Shown here piece by piece: positions 1 through 9,800 of a stretch of 24,358 bases of DNA; the stretch's first letter is position 1, and each line of letters begins with the position of its first letter. The notes below the pieces were generated by a model. It was given only the letters and a program-made list of their open reading frames with translations, did not search any database and was not told the DNA's origin. The stretch is from Welwitschia mirabilis (lineage: Eukaryota; Gnetophyta; Gnetopsida; Welwitschiales): positions 295,468,101-295,492,458 of the forward strand of contig JBOZIK010000001.1 in the NCBI GenBank assembly GCA_051453625.1, written 5' to 3'. The position numbers and the translations under genes were made by a program.

Positions 1-1
1 C

Positions 2-97
2 TAGTGCAAACTTATTAGATGGATGTTGTTAATGCAAGAATTCATCATTGATAAAGAGGAGAAACATAATTGTGTGATTGATTATTTATCTAGAATC
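2..97 (+). pseudogene. RNase H C-terminal tail, element 1 (partial at window edge)
   Basis: In the frame starting at base 2 the peptide reads K-L-I-R-W-M-L-L-M-Q-E-F near its start and ends with D-Y-L-S-R-I at 80-97. This is the end of the gypsy RNase H domain, whose family pattern is R-L-I-R-W, L-L-x-Q-E-F and D-H-L-S-R; the His is replaced by Tyr (CAT to TAT). The catalytic part of the domain is outside the window. The domain runs directly into the integrase linker, as in a single pol polyprotein. The same segment in element 2 lies at about 16735-16830. The apparent start codon at 23 is an internal methionine, not a real start. Confidence 0.8.
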
Positions 98-1710
98 TCT
101 CAAGAACAATACCCCTTTCATTTTTCTCCTTATCTTTCTATCCAAGATGAATTTCTAGATGAACAACTTTTATCCATTGAACATTTTTATTTCATCTCTT
201 CTAAACATCCTACTCCATAATATGCTAATATTGTTAATTATCTTATTACCATGAAAACTTTTCAACATTGGACGCATAATCAAATAAAATATTTTCTTCA
301 TAGAATAAGAGATTATGAGTGGCATAGACCTCATCTCTAATAAAAATGTAAAGATCAAATCATGAAAAAATGTATATCATAATGGAAGTAATCTAATATC
401 CTTACTTTTTATCATGGTGGAGTATGTGGAGGTCATTTTAGTGGTCAAAATACTTCTATGAAAATCCTTCATGTAGCTTTTATTGACCTACCCTATTCAA
501 AGATTTATTTAAATTCACATAAAAATCTGATGCTTGCCAACATTTTGAAAGCCTCTCCAAATCTCAATACATGCTTCTTTAACCTATCTTAGAGTGTAAA
601 CCTTTTGATTATTAGGGCATAGACTTCATAGTTTCTCATACACCATCTTCTTGTAATAAAAAGTACATACTAGTGGCAATGAATTATGTAACTAAATGGG
701 TACAATCAATTCCTACAATTACAAATGATGTCCAAACTATTTGTTCTTTTCTTAGATCTAACATTTTTCATAGATTTGACTTCCTAAGAATTTTGATAAG
801 TAAACAAATAACTCATTTTATGAACAAAATTTTTATAAAACTCCTTCTTTCAATGGGAATTGAACATAGGATTATGCTTATCATCCACAAATAAATGGCC
901 AAGTTGAAAATGCAAATAAGAAAATCAAGAGAATGCTCCAAAATCTCATTTCTTAGAAAAAGAAATCTTGGTTTTCTAAACCTAATGATGTGTTTTAGGC
1001 TTATTATACTACTTTGTGTAATTTACTTGGTTTTCTTCTTATGAACTTATGTATGAAAAATCTTGTATTCTTTCCATTGATATGTGTCATAATTCTTATG
1101 AAGCCATTTATCAATTAATGTCTTGGATTTTGATGATAGTCTTCAGTATACATGAGTCCAACTTTAACATCTTGATGAGAAACGCAATCAAGTTATTCAT
1201 AGATAACTTATTCAAAAAGCTCAAGCAAAATTTTAGCATGATAAAAGCTCCTTCACAAATTATTTAAACCTAGATAGTTGGTTTTACAATATAATACTTG
1301 AGTGCATCTTTTGCATAACAAGTTGACCTTTAAATAGTTAGATCCTTACCTCGTAGAAAACATTCTTTCTAATGGCTCTATTTCTAATTTGAAATCGAAA
1401 GATATCTAAAAAGTCANNNNNNNNNNNNNNNNNNNNNNNNNNNNNNNNNNNNNNNNNNNNNNNNNNNNNNNNNNNNNNNNNNNNNNNNNNNNNNNNNNNN
1501 NNNNNNNNNNNNNNNNACAATATAATACTTGAGTGCATCTTTTGCATAACAAGTTGACTTTAAATAGTTAGATCCTTACCTCGTAGAAAACATTCTTTCT
1601 AATGGCTCTATTTCTAATTTGCAATCGAAAGATATCTAAAAAGTCAAAGGGTTAAAATTCATACACCCCCTAATGATTGTTCTTATGCCTTGAACATGGT
1701 AGAGGCAATT
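98..1710 (+). pseudogene. Ty3/gypsy integrase, element 1 (broken)
   Basis: Integrase joins retrotransposon cDNA to chromosomal DNA. Visible in order are: the linker; the zinc-binding region at about 405-560, with both His kept (H-G-G-V-C-G-G-H-F) and one clear Cys (D-A-C-Q-H-F); the catalytic core from G-I-D-F at 616-627 through Y-V-T-K-W to I-S-K at 796-804 and N-G-Q-V-E at about 894-908; and the C-terminal barrel ending near F-K-V-K-G-L-K. First Asp (622-624) and final Glu (906-908) are present, but the second Asp codon is AAA (802-804). Stops replace Gln or Trp codons and there are several frameshifts. A 100-N gap with duplicated flanks (1286-1646) breaks the C-terminal part artificially. 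The family and order are secure; the exact ends are approximate. Confidence 0.85.
1286..1646. repeat. Unmerged contig overlap around a 100-N gap (1417-1516)
   Basis: The 131 bases before the gap (1286-1416) and the 130 bases after it (1517-1646) are the same sequence, differing by one deleted C and one A/C change. Element 2 carries this integrase C-terminal segment only once (about 18020-18130). The simplest reading is that two overlapping contig ends were placed side by side with a default 100-base gap, so the duplication and the gap are probably not in the genome. Confidence 0.85.
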
Positions 1711-4289
1711 AACTTGAAATATCCCCTTGAAGAAAAAGAATAAGATCTTATCTTTTGCATTTTCTAAATATTCTTTTAGCTCCATTTCTTGGTCTAAGTT
1801 ATGATGCTACTTCATCATATGTTAACTCGATTAAAGTTTAAATTTCATATGTCTTATCATGATTAAGTAATCTCTTACTTTGGGCATTATAGTGAAAAAG
1901 ATTATATTCAGCCAATCTTTAGATATTTCTATACCTAACAGATATTCTTGATTAATTTTTTTTAAAATCAATTATGTTAATGAGATGCTTATTGGCCATT
2001 ATGTATTTTGTTATTTCACTCTAATGATTAATCAATGCTTCTAAAATGGGATCCCAAGCACCTAAAAAATAAAATAATAAAAGAAGGAATAAAATAAAAA
2101 ATTAATCCTCCTTAAAAATATACCATGATGTCCTACTACAAGCACACTGAGGTAAATTTTCTTGAGAGGGACCTTTGGCAGTGTGATATGGTAGATATTG
2201 AAACTTCACCAGAGGTCTAGTTGATCATGATCTAGCTTTGCTTATGGATCCCCACTCTTTTGGTAATGGTTGCATTTCACTCACCATGAAGAATGGTATT
2301 TCTTAGCATTCTACTTGATTATAATTATCTTAAGGTAAAATCCTTAAGGACCTTTTAGTATATTGATCATTGGATGATGTTATAGCAAGGCACAATGGTC
2401 ACTAAAAGCTAAAGATGGATTGAATTATAGTTCATACATAACTTAATACTTTTTAAATAATCTTTNNNNNNNNNNNNNNNNNNNNNNNNNNNNNNNNNNN
2501 NNNNNNNNNNNNNNNNNNNNNNNNNNNNNNNNNNNNNNNNNNNNNNNNNNNNNNNNNNNNNNNNNGAATTATAGTTCATACATAACTTAATACTTTTTAA
2601 ATAATATTTGAATATTGGTCTTTTTACTACCTTATTGAATGATAAATAATGATATTTTTACATAAATCATGCATCTTTACATCAAGTAGTATTATGATTT
2701 TCTCTAAGGAATCTTGCTAGGTTAAAATTTAAGGAAAAATAATTAATCTTCTCCTTGTTTCATGTTGTTCATTTTTATTTTGAATTTTCTTAGTTACAAA
2801 TCAGTTGTCATAAATTCATTTACTTACTTTTTCATAAATAATGATGAGAAATTTATCACTTTCTAGTCTTCTTATTGGAAATTCTTAAGTCATCACATAC
2901 AATGACCAAATCCCTAATCATTTATATTCATAGTAGAACTCATTCTACTAAGCCTCTTTCTTATGATTCAAACATAGCATTTCTTTCTCTTAAAACTATA
3001 AAATTAGTTGTCATCTCTATAGTCATCCAAATGATAAGCTAGACAACACTCCCTATTCATTCTTGACTTCTCAAAATGTAATCATTTGAACTTACCCTAT
3101 GTTCCATTCAAAAAAATGCTACATCCTCATATGTCACACTCTTTTTAAACCAAGTGATATCTTCATCATGTCCTCGGCCTCAAAATTATCATAGTCTTCT
3201 AATCACACTCATAAACTTCATTGCTTAAGATCAACATAAAATATTTTTTAAACTTATTTTTATCTACAACTTTGTCGATCTTACCTTCCACTTAAAATCC
3301 CTTAAAAATTCTTGAAAATACCCTATCCTCTACTATGTTGTGCAGATGATAAGGCAGATGACATCCTTCTTTCAAAAAGACTATCAACCATGATGTTGTC
3401 TAAACAACATCATGGATTACATTCATCTTTTTTATTATTCATCTTAGGGTTATTATCTGGATTATAGTAAATGATGGCAGTTGAAACTGTGGTTTCAAAT
3501 CCTATTTCCTTTATTTTTCTTCATTTTTTGATTACTTTCCTCTATTCTCAAGTGACAAAATTATGCTCACTCATTCTCCAGTGCCTAAACATCTTTCTTT
3601 CATTAGATCTGTCCTTCAAATATGAAATTTAAAAAAAATTAAGAAAATGAGGTGTTTTTCCAAATTTTTTAAATTTTTACTTACTTATCTCATTTCTCAA
3701 CCTTTTTCAATTTCACTTCTGCATAGAATATTTAATTTTTCATCCTCATTGTTTTGATACAAACAAATTTTAATTTCACCACATATGTTATGAGATATGT
3801 GAATTTATGTATTTCATGAAGTAGAATTAGGTTTTATTTTTCAAAATCAGATTTCTCTTACATGATGCAATGAAAGATAGTAGTGTTGATAATCAAAAAA
3901 TCAGTGAAACTAGCTCTACAGTTATATCAAATTAGATTTTTTATTTACAAGCTTCATTTTTTTTGCATTTTTGCAACCATCATTATTATAAAACTTTACA
4001 AAATTCATATATTTATCTCAAATTTTTCATAATTTGGAATGAATTGTAGTACATAAGGAGGATAGAAATTAGTCTATGTGACTTTTTACTAAATTTTTTT
4101 AGGGGATATTAAGAAATACTGGAGTATGAATTTTAATTTTCTCAATGATATATATTATGAATATTTTTAGTAGGTTGTGTACAAAATCTCAATTGAGACA
4201 GGTAGAAGTTGAGGTAGGGTCAAATTTCTAGATCACCTCTAAGTCTTTTATAGCCCCAGTAGTTAAGAGAGATAAGCCAGTTCATCCTC
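1711..4289 (+). other. Non-coding 3' spacer of element 1
   Basis: No coding pattern is visible in any frame. The stretch lies between the integrase end and the 3' ORF. It is collinear with 18190-20890 in element 2, with clear anchors: 2152-2285 matches about 18676-18805 (shared phrases around 'gacctttggcagtgtg' and 'tatgatctagcttt'), 3020-3045 matches about 19688-19710, and 3770-3870 matches about 20395-20500. It has long C/T-rich passages. It is a spacer typical of large plant gypsy elements rather than a host intergenic region. Confidence 0.7.
2422..2609. repeat. Unmerged contig overlap around a 100-N gap (2466-2565)
   Basis: The last 44 bases before the gap (2422-2465) and the first 44 after it (2566-2609) are identical except for one C/A change. 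This is the same pattern as at 1286-1646 and points to a scaffold artefact with an arbitrary gap length. Confidence 0.85.
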
Positions 4290-5290
4290 CTCCTTATTTT
4301 GTCAGATCTTAATTTATTTAGATAGATTCTATTAGGATAAAGTGGAACTTTGAAGATTTATTAAGATGATTATGTCCCTAGGTCGATAAAAAATTAATAA
4401 AATGTCAGCTGAGATGGATCTCAGATGCATGTATCATGTATTTCACTTCAGAGATATGATAGTTCTATGACTCAATGCATATATAGATTTGACCAAATGC
4501 AAATGATTTTATGATAAACATGATTATGATCATAGTCCACATCCATGAGGTATCCATTCTTCTAAGATACATAGCTATGGTGATAGGACTGGGTGGATTA
4601 GACAACCTCCATATACATTCAATAGGTGGTAAGGTGGATTACCACACTTTTAGCATAATTTTGGACATATCACCATATGTCATAAGAGATAATAAAATAG
4701 TCCTAGTCACATACCTTTTTCTAGCATACAGAGTTTTACACAGAGGCGTCATCCATAACATCAGTCATTCCTTTTGTGGTATCCAATGCATGATAGCACA
4801 TCTCGATATACTGACAACATTTCTTTAGAGAGAGCAGATGAACTTGACCTTCTTTATTTGAAGGATATTATGAGCTATTTTGAAGGCTCAATACATCTAG
4901 ACATTTGGCTTCTTGTACCTACTTACTACCATCCTTAGACATTTTAGCACTCTAAAGCCTATAGAAAAGTAGCATATGCCTCACTTATGTACTTCCACCT
5001 ACTGTATATAGGACACGGGCATTTAGATTCTTGGATAGCCTAAGTGATAATAGCATCAGATTCCTAGAGCTATCACAGAAGCAGTTACCATTGATCAAAT
5101 ACAGGTTCTACTTTTGGATTTAGTATAGGAGATGAATAAGATGATGGATTAAGTCTTTACAAAGATCAGATAAAGGATGGATTAGGTCTTTATAGAGATT
5201 AGACAAAGGATGATATCCATAGAGCATTATATGGTATATATGAGAGAGAAGAGGAAAAATCTATAGAGTCATGTTAGATAAATAAAGTAG
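4290..5290 (+). pseudogene. 3' ORF downstream of pol, element 1 (decayed)
   Basis: The longest open stretch in the window (4511-4828, 105 codons) falls here. It aligns with 21380-21530 in element 2: I-H-N-I-S-H-S-F-C-G against I-Y-D-I-S-P-L-F-H-G, then L-T-T-F-L against L-V-T-F-I, then, beyond a stop, M-N-L-T-F-F-I against M-N-L-A-S-F-I. Upstream, V-L-V-T-Y-L-F-L-A-Y-R-V-L-H lines up with V-L-I-T-H-M-S-P-F-Y-R-E-L-H. Codon phase is kept between two heavily mutated copies, which argues for a once-coding ORF. Athila-like elements are known to carry an extra ORF in this position (often called env-like), and the pattern also resembles the plant 'transposon protein' type of 3' ORF. Its function is unknown and no membrane segment is convincing. 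It seems to continue past the stop at 4829 into the 11-residue repeats at 5144-5209. Both ends are approximate. Confidence 0.55.
5144..5209 (+). repeat. Two in-frame 33-bp (11-codon) tandem units
   Basis: Units 5144-5176 and 5177-5209 each read M-D-x-V-F-x-x-I-R-x-R, where x at the third place is TAA or TAG in place of a probable Gln. Length is an exact multiple of three, and the next codons continue with M-I-S-I-E. An 11-residue repeat with spaced hydrophobic residues fits a short coiled coil near the C-terminus of the 3' ORF product. Confidence 0.7.
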
Positions 5291-5494
5291 GCAATCATGG
5301 TAGATCTTTCAGAGGTAGTACAGGTCCAAGGTAATGAGGTTACACACTCAGTTTAGACTATCATATATATCCACTTCCCACTAGAGGAAGAACACCCTTC
5401 ATCTCCACCTACTCTAAGTGTTAAAACAGAATTTACCATAGTCCATTAATGTGATTGATGTAGTTCCATCATCTTGATTATACTAAAATCAGTA

Positions 5495-5497
<3 letters not shown>

Positions 5498-5526
<29 letters not shown>
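5498..5526. repeat. (AT)n microsatellite
   Basis: An uninterrupted alternating A/T run of 29 bases is followed by the related mixed sequence 'catgtatacatatac'. It lies in the untranslated stretch between the 3' ORF remains and the 3' LTR. Confidence 0.95.
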
Positions 5527-5533
<7 letters not shown>

Positions 5534-5925
5534 ACATATACACTTTTTGTAGTTTTTTGGTTCTTGGTTTCTTTACCTCATGATGATTCTATTTTGTCTT
5601 ATCAATTTTCCAAGCATTTAAGTAAGGAATAATGTAATTTTTACATGATATTGTATATTTTGGAAATTTATTCAAAAAAAAACAATTTTCAAGCAAATAA
5701 CATAAAAAAATCATAACATTTAGTTTTTGAGACTATTATCTCCTATGTCGTTTGGATAAAAAACTAGATAGAACATCATTTTTTTTAAATTTTCACAAAG
5801 GAATATTATATTAAATGATAAGACTTCTAACTTTTATTTTTTACATTTCAATAATTAATTATTTTTACTAATTTGACTCACTTCTATCCTTTTCCACTTT
5901 CTTTGTTAAGAAATGAAAAATGCTT

Positions 5926-5932
5926 AGGAGGG
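5926..5932 (+). other. Polypurine tract remnant of element 1
   Basis: The run 'aggaggg', followed by 'cgcta', sits immediately before the TG that opens the 3' LTR at 5938. That is where an LTR element keeps the purine primer for plus-strand DNA synthesis. It is short and probably eroded. Its position, set by the LTR alignment, is the main support. Confidence 0.5.
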
Positions 5933-6390
5933 CGCTATGTTGTGAGTCCACCTGGTAATATGTAATAATATATTTATGGTATGTTTTAGGTATTTTTACT
6001 AGGTTTCTAAGCCAAATAGGAAGAATCTGAAGCTCAATCAAGATGATCACATAAAACACCAGATTCAAAAATAATAAACCCTTTTTAGACACATTTCAAA
6101 CTTCTTAAGTTTTCTAGAAAATTATGGACCTAGTGCAAAATTATGGATGATGATTAAGAGACTCAAAGACAAAGAAAACACTATTGTTCATAATGTCATC
6201 TAGAAGACACTCACCAAATGACAATTATTGGAGCACCTTAATTACATTTTAAAAGCTTATCATGACAGAGAAAGTAGAAAAGAATGAAGAACAACTATTG
6301 TCCATCTCATCGTCTAAACAATAATTAAGAGAATAACTAACAGAATCAATAAATAAAGAAAATAAATTATTACTGATAGCCATCCACCTA

Positions 6391-6603
6391 GTCATCTGGA
6401 TGAGATGCAAGATGACTACCAAGATCTGAAGAAATAGAAGTTATAATTTTTATGACTAGTAGTTATTCACTTGGTCATCTCGATGATACTCAAGACAACA
6501 CAAAGAATATAAAACGTCAAATATTGATAAAAATGCATGTAGAAGACAAGAATCCATGAGAATAATAAAGATCAACAATCATTCAATTTGTCATCTGAAT
6601 GAC
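6391..6603. repeat. Three palindromic units in the LTR (GTCATCNNGATGAC)
   Basis: GTCATCTGGATGAG (6391-6404), GTCATCTCGATGAT (6474-6487) and GTCATCTGAATGAC (6590-6603) are near-perfect inverted repeats around a 2-base centre. Around them, 'cttgg' or similar on the left and 'cccaag' or similar on the right extend the dyad. The last two units are also followed by 'agaatataaaac'. Weaker relatives are at 6195-6208 and, in the LTR of element 2, at 10824-10837. They lie upstream of the putative TATA box, so they may have been protein-binding sites in the U3 promoter; that role is inference. Confidence 0.65.
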
Positions 6604-6722
6604 ACCCAAGTAAACAATAGAAATGAAGAATATAAAACAAACTCCATCACTTATGTAATCATTGTTATGATCTCCTTTGATCAAGTATGACTCTTCAACA
6701 ATTCTAATAGTTATTTCAAATA

Positions 6723-6731
6723 CTATAAATA
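6723..6731 (+). promoter_or_regulatory. TATA-like box in 3' LTR of element 1
   Basis: CTATAAATA lies 786 bases into the LTR. At the aligned place in element 2's LTR there is TTATATAA (10949-10956), and the flanks 'tttcaaatac' and 'tgaaattctt' match loosely. This would mark the end of U3, with transcription starting some 25-35 bases further on. It is a sequence match only. Confidence 0.45.
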
Positions 6732-6844
6732 TTTCCCTTAGGTCTTCCATTTATTCATATTGGTTGTCTTGATTATTCTTGTGATGAATTTGGGAGTAAT
6801 TGAGCATAGGATCCATTCATAGTTGGGCATTACTTGATGTTGAA

Positions 6845-6950
6845 CTGTGTCTTCTTCATTGAGGAGTTATTTCTTTGTAACTATTATAGATCAAAGTGTC
6901 ACTTAAGAGTGGGCTATGTCTTCTTTACTAAGAAGCTATTACTTTGTAAT
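6845..6950 (+). repeat. 69-bp tandem duplication with hairpin, LTR of element 1
   Basis: The phrase 'ctgtgtcttcttcattgagg' at 6845 returns as 'ctatgtcttctttactaaga' at 6914, a period of 69. Both continue into 'gctattactttgtaa' or similar. Each copy holds a short inverted repeat (the second is CTTCTT-TACT-AAGAAG). Element 2's LTR has only one copy (about 11187-11215), so the duplication arose in element 1's lineage. Confidence 0.6.
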
Positions 6951-7398
6951 TAAATGTAAGCATTTTAACTAATGAAATATTAATTGAATTATTCTTTTCA
7001 AATGTTCTTCTTACCTACCTTATAATTTATGTTGAATACATTATAGTGATAGGTACTTGTAGTTGATATAGATCATGAGAACCAACTTGGGTGATAATAA
7101 GTTAGTATAATTAATTAGAAATTGCATTTATTTACATTCATTTCTGCATTGCATTCATGTATGCACTTCGTCTTAGTTCATTTATTATATTCCATTTTCA
7201 TGCTCAAATTTAAGTAGAAATTATTTTCAAAAATATTCTTACTTTCTTTTTGAAATTCCTCTTTATATTACAATGAATAAGTTAACTCTCACATACTAGT
7301 AGATCTAATGTGTGTTTTATTAAATATTTATAGTTACTGAAGATAAAAGATTCGATTAAAAGAAATACTAATTTAAGTGCACGATTTACACTCCAACA

Positions 7399-8229
7399 TA
7401 GAAAAAGCAAAGAGATGAAAAAATCCATGATGAAAAGTTATAATAATAATAAAAGGAAATCAAATGTAAGTGATTTTTTTGAATCATCATGTGTAATAAC
7501 CACGAAACCCCCCCGNNNNNNNNNNNNNNNNNNNNNNNNNNNNNNNNNNNNNNNNNNNNNNNNNNNNNNNNNNNTAGCAAAAGCCTATGCACATGAAAAT
7601 AAACAAAGTTACTTTGTTAAAAATGTCTTAATGTGAGTAAGATAGATTTTAATGCAAAGGAGTCTAAATTGATTATGAGATGATGAAATGCTGAGATTGG
7701 TCAATTTTAGAATCTTCTGCCAAATCTAGATAATGATTACATCCTCTTCAAGGATGATATCCTTACCTTTTAAGGGAGTAATAGAGACAAAATGTAAGTT
7801 ACCTTAGTGGGACATCTAAATCATCAGTCAGTTTTAGTTACCTTAGCTATATACCACTCTTAAGAAAGAGTACCATGTAATGTAACTAATCTACTTATAC
7901 CTTGGAATTAGTAAATTTTAAATTTATTAAGCTTGTGTCCCTTAGTGATGAAATTGAAGTAGATCCTAACACTATGTCTCCAAATTTTATCTATGTACAT
8001 TGGATTACCAAGGTATACATGGGAATTTGAACCTCAAGGCACTTGGGAAATTTTTGCTTGAGAAAGATATGGCTCTCTGTATGACCTGAACTTCATAGTT
8101 ATGGTAGTCGAAACTATATAATAAGTTTTAGCAGGAAGTGTAAAGCCCAACATGGATCTCTATCTATGTAAGGCTCGCTGTACTCACTACTAACCAAGAC
8201 TTATTAGTATTAAAGAAAGTAATGTATTT
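7399..8229. other. Unassigned DNA with a 59-N gap (7516-7574)
   Basis: I see no recognisable gene, LTR pair or RNA here. The bases before the gap end in a run of seven C followed by G, unusual for this AT-rich window, and the flanks of this gap do not repeat each other. The ORFs that cross the gap are mostly N and carry no information. The region is probably old repeat DNA lying between the two gypsy elements. Confidence 0.5.
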
Positions 8230-9444
8230 AGGTCAATGTAATTTTTAATTTTTAAAATATTAATCATAAAACTTAAAGTTAAGTGTTAAAAAAACAAAGG
8301 GAAAGCAAAAGACAAACACATCAAAACACACACAAGGTCAAATTTGGTATAATTAAGCTAAGTGGATCCTACTCAACATCCCAACCTATCTTAATCTATC
8401 TAAATCACAAAGATGAGTCTCATGAGATACAATAAGAAATTAAATCAAGTGTATCTTGCTTCATATCCCAAACTTAACTGGGTGAAATAAAGAGAAGAAA
8501 ATAAAGGTTAAGGGCTTATAATCATATTAAAAATTCTAAAAAACTTTGAAAAGACACTAGAAAAGGCTTGGAAGAGTGAGTTTTAGGCTTACAAAAGTGT
8601 AAAAGTCCTAAGAAAAGTTAAAAACCTAAAGGCTTAAAAAACTGAAAAAGCTAAAAATGCCTTGTGTACAAAAAAGAATGGTAATGGTTGAGTAATAGCT
8701 CACCAAAAATGCATGTGCCTAACAAACAACTAAAAGCTGAACAATGATTTAAGATCTTTCACATGCATAGTATAGAAACAAAAGCTGAATTAAAGTCAAA
8801 AAACTTGTTTTTCTCATCCTCATAAACTTGAACCTGTAACCTCTCTATTGACATAACAGGTTCTTTACCATTGCACCAAGTGGTTACTTAGTGAAAAACA
8901 AGCCAAATTAAAAGCAATTATAGATGAAACTAGTAGTGGAAAGATAGTAGGGCAAAGATTAGGAGCTAGCATAAGCAGAGCATAGGTGTGGTAAGCAACA
9001 ATTGAAGTAGCAAGGCCATAGAAGCACAAAATGAAGCAGGTGTAATGAAGAAGAACTAGTATAGTCAAGATTGATATTAGAGCAGCTCACAGGGGATTGA
9101 CAAAGTGTACATAATGAGTAAAGCAATGGATTATGTAGAGTGGACATGGTAAGTAGAGTTGCAACCAGTAGTGATGGGAGTGCTATGATTGTTAGAAGAT
9201 GACAGGTAGATAGGTGGACCTATGGCAAGCCAACAGTAAGATAGTTAAAAATGCTATAGAGGCATAACACCACATGAGCATAGAAAGGTTTATGCATAGG
9301 TACTAGACAGAGGTAGCTAAATGCAAAACTTGGCAGGAATATGGGACAGATCCGAGGTGTGATAGGCACAAGGGAGGTGTTGCAATATGATAAGTAGTTA
9401 GTCGCAGTAGGGTGACCAATTATTATGGTGAATAGTGGCATGAG
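8230..9444. other. Unassigned, non-coding; purine-rich on + strand
   Basis: The + strand is A/G-rich and the minus strand accordingly C/T-rich. The three short minus-strand frames between 8865 and 9441 are rich in Leu, Ser and Pro, as any C/T-rich strand would give, and match no retroelement domain I know. The stretch may be the interior of the minus-strand Copia-like element whose primer site is at 9925-9936, in which case that element had no visible pol. A tRNA-like head lies inside it at 8815-8885. Confidence 0.4.
8815..8885 (-). repeat. tRNA-like SINE head
   Basis: On the minus strand a box A match, TGGTGCAATGG (complement of 8868-8878), is followed 33 bases later by GGTTCAAGTTT (complement of 8824-8834), close to the box B consensus GGTTCRANNCC with C-to-T changes at the end. 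Order and spacing fit an internal RNA polymerase III promoter of tRNA type. The acceptor arms do not pair well, so this is better read as a tRNA-derived SINE or degraded tRNA relic than a working tRNA gene. The 3' limit of the SINE body is not visible. Confidence 0.45.
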
Positions 9445-9800
9445 AAGATAGGTGATGGCTTTAAAAAAACCTACAATTAAAAAAAATCCATTAAAAAAAC
9501 ATCCACTAAAAAAATTTTATTTTATATTTGTTTAGGAAAAAATATTTTGTTTTACCAGAAACAAACAAGCTTCTTTAATAAAACTTAACCCTAAACATTT
9601 ATTTTTAAAAAAAAATGCCCCTCCTTAAAAAATAGATTTTTATCCTTTTCAAAAAAATTGCCCTTTTAAAATAATGGGTGCTCCTTAAAAAAATATTTTT
9701 TCCTTTTAAAACCAAGCCCTTTTTAAAAAAAGATTCCCTCCCTTAAAAGGAAAATGTGCCTTTGAAAATACTTTTGTATTTTTAAAAAAATACTTAATAA
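9445..9800. repeat. Degenerate A-tract/T-tract array
   Basis: Runs of five to nine A and four to five T alternate with short C/G interruptions ('aaaaaaattgccctttt', 'ccttttaaaaccaagccc', 'cccttaaaagg'). The units are too irregular to call a strict tandem repeat. Such phased tracts usually give curved, nucleosome-poor DNA. The array forms the leader part of the minus-strand Copia-like fragment. Confidence 0.55.

Larger units (their letters stand above)
1..7398 (+). mobile_element. Athila-like Ty3/gypsy element 1, 3' portion
   Basis: This is the right-hand part of an LTR retrotransposon whose 5' LTR, gag, protease and RT lie left of the window. In order it shows the end of RNase H, a whole but broken integrase, about 4.2 kb of 3' spacer with a conserved ORF remnant, a short purine run, and a 3' LTR. 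The gene order RNase H then integrase is that of Ty3/gypsy. The long LTR and an extra ORF downstream of integrase suggest the Athila-like group. Element 2 (10221-21530) is the same family in the same orientation and aligns along the whole shared length. The bases following the LTR at 7399 cannot be checked as a target duplication because the 5' end is missing. Confidence 0.85.
5938..7398 (+). repeat. 3' LTR of element 1 (1461 bp)
   Basis: It opens with TGTTGTGAG and closes with TCCAACA. The 5' LTR of element 2 (10221-11698) opens with the same nine bases and closes with TTACAACA, and the lengths agree (1461 and 1478). Blocks in between align in order: 'gatcacataaaaca' with 'gatcataaaataca'; the TATA zone; 'gggctatgtcttcttt' with 'gggctaagtctccttc'; the stretch around 'cttgggtgataata' (about 7085-7100) with 'attgggtgataata' (about 11342-11357); and 'agaaattgcattt' in both. 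Overall identity is low, with many small indels, so the two copies are old and belong to different insertions. No primer site follows 7398, which is why this is called a 3' LTR. Confidence 0.8.

Noticed and set aside
1338-1547. Minus-strand ORF of 69 codons
   Set aside because: It spans the 100-N gap and runs antisense to the integrase C-terminus.
5868-6092. Minus-strand ORF, 74 codons
   Set aside because: It crosses the LTR boundary at 5938 antisense to the element and is not kept in the other LTR.
7492-7515. Possible start of a second LTR of the RT-inserted family (TGTAATAACC against TGTTATAACC)
   Set aside because: Similarity ends after about 14 bases at a C run and gap, and no matching end or target duplication was found downstream.
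7386-7636. Opposed ORFs across the 59-N gap
   Set aside because: Open only because of N; the flanking peptides show no family pattern.
8865-9441. Chain of three minus-strand ORFs suggesting a membrane or proline-rich protein
   Set aside because: Composition follows from a C/T-rich strand; the frames overlap and shift, with no conserved motif and no retroelement domain.
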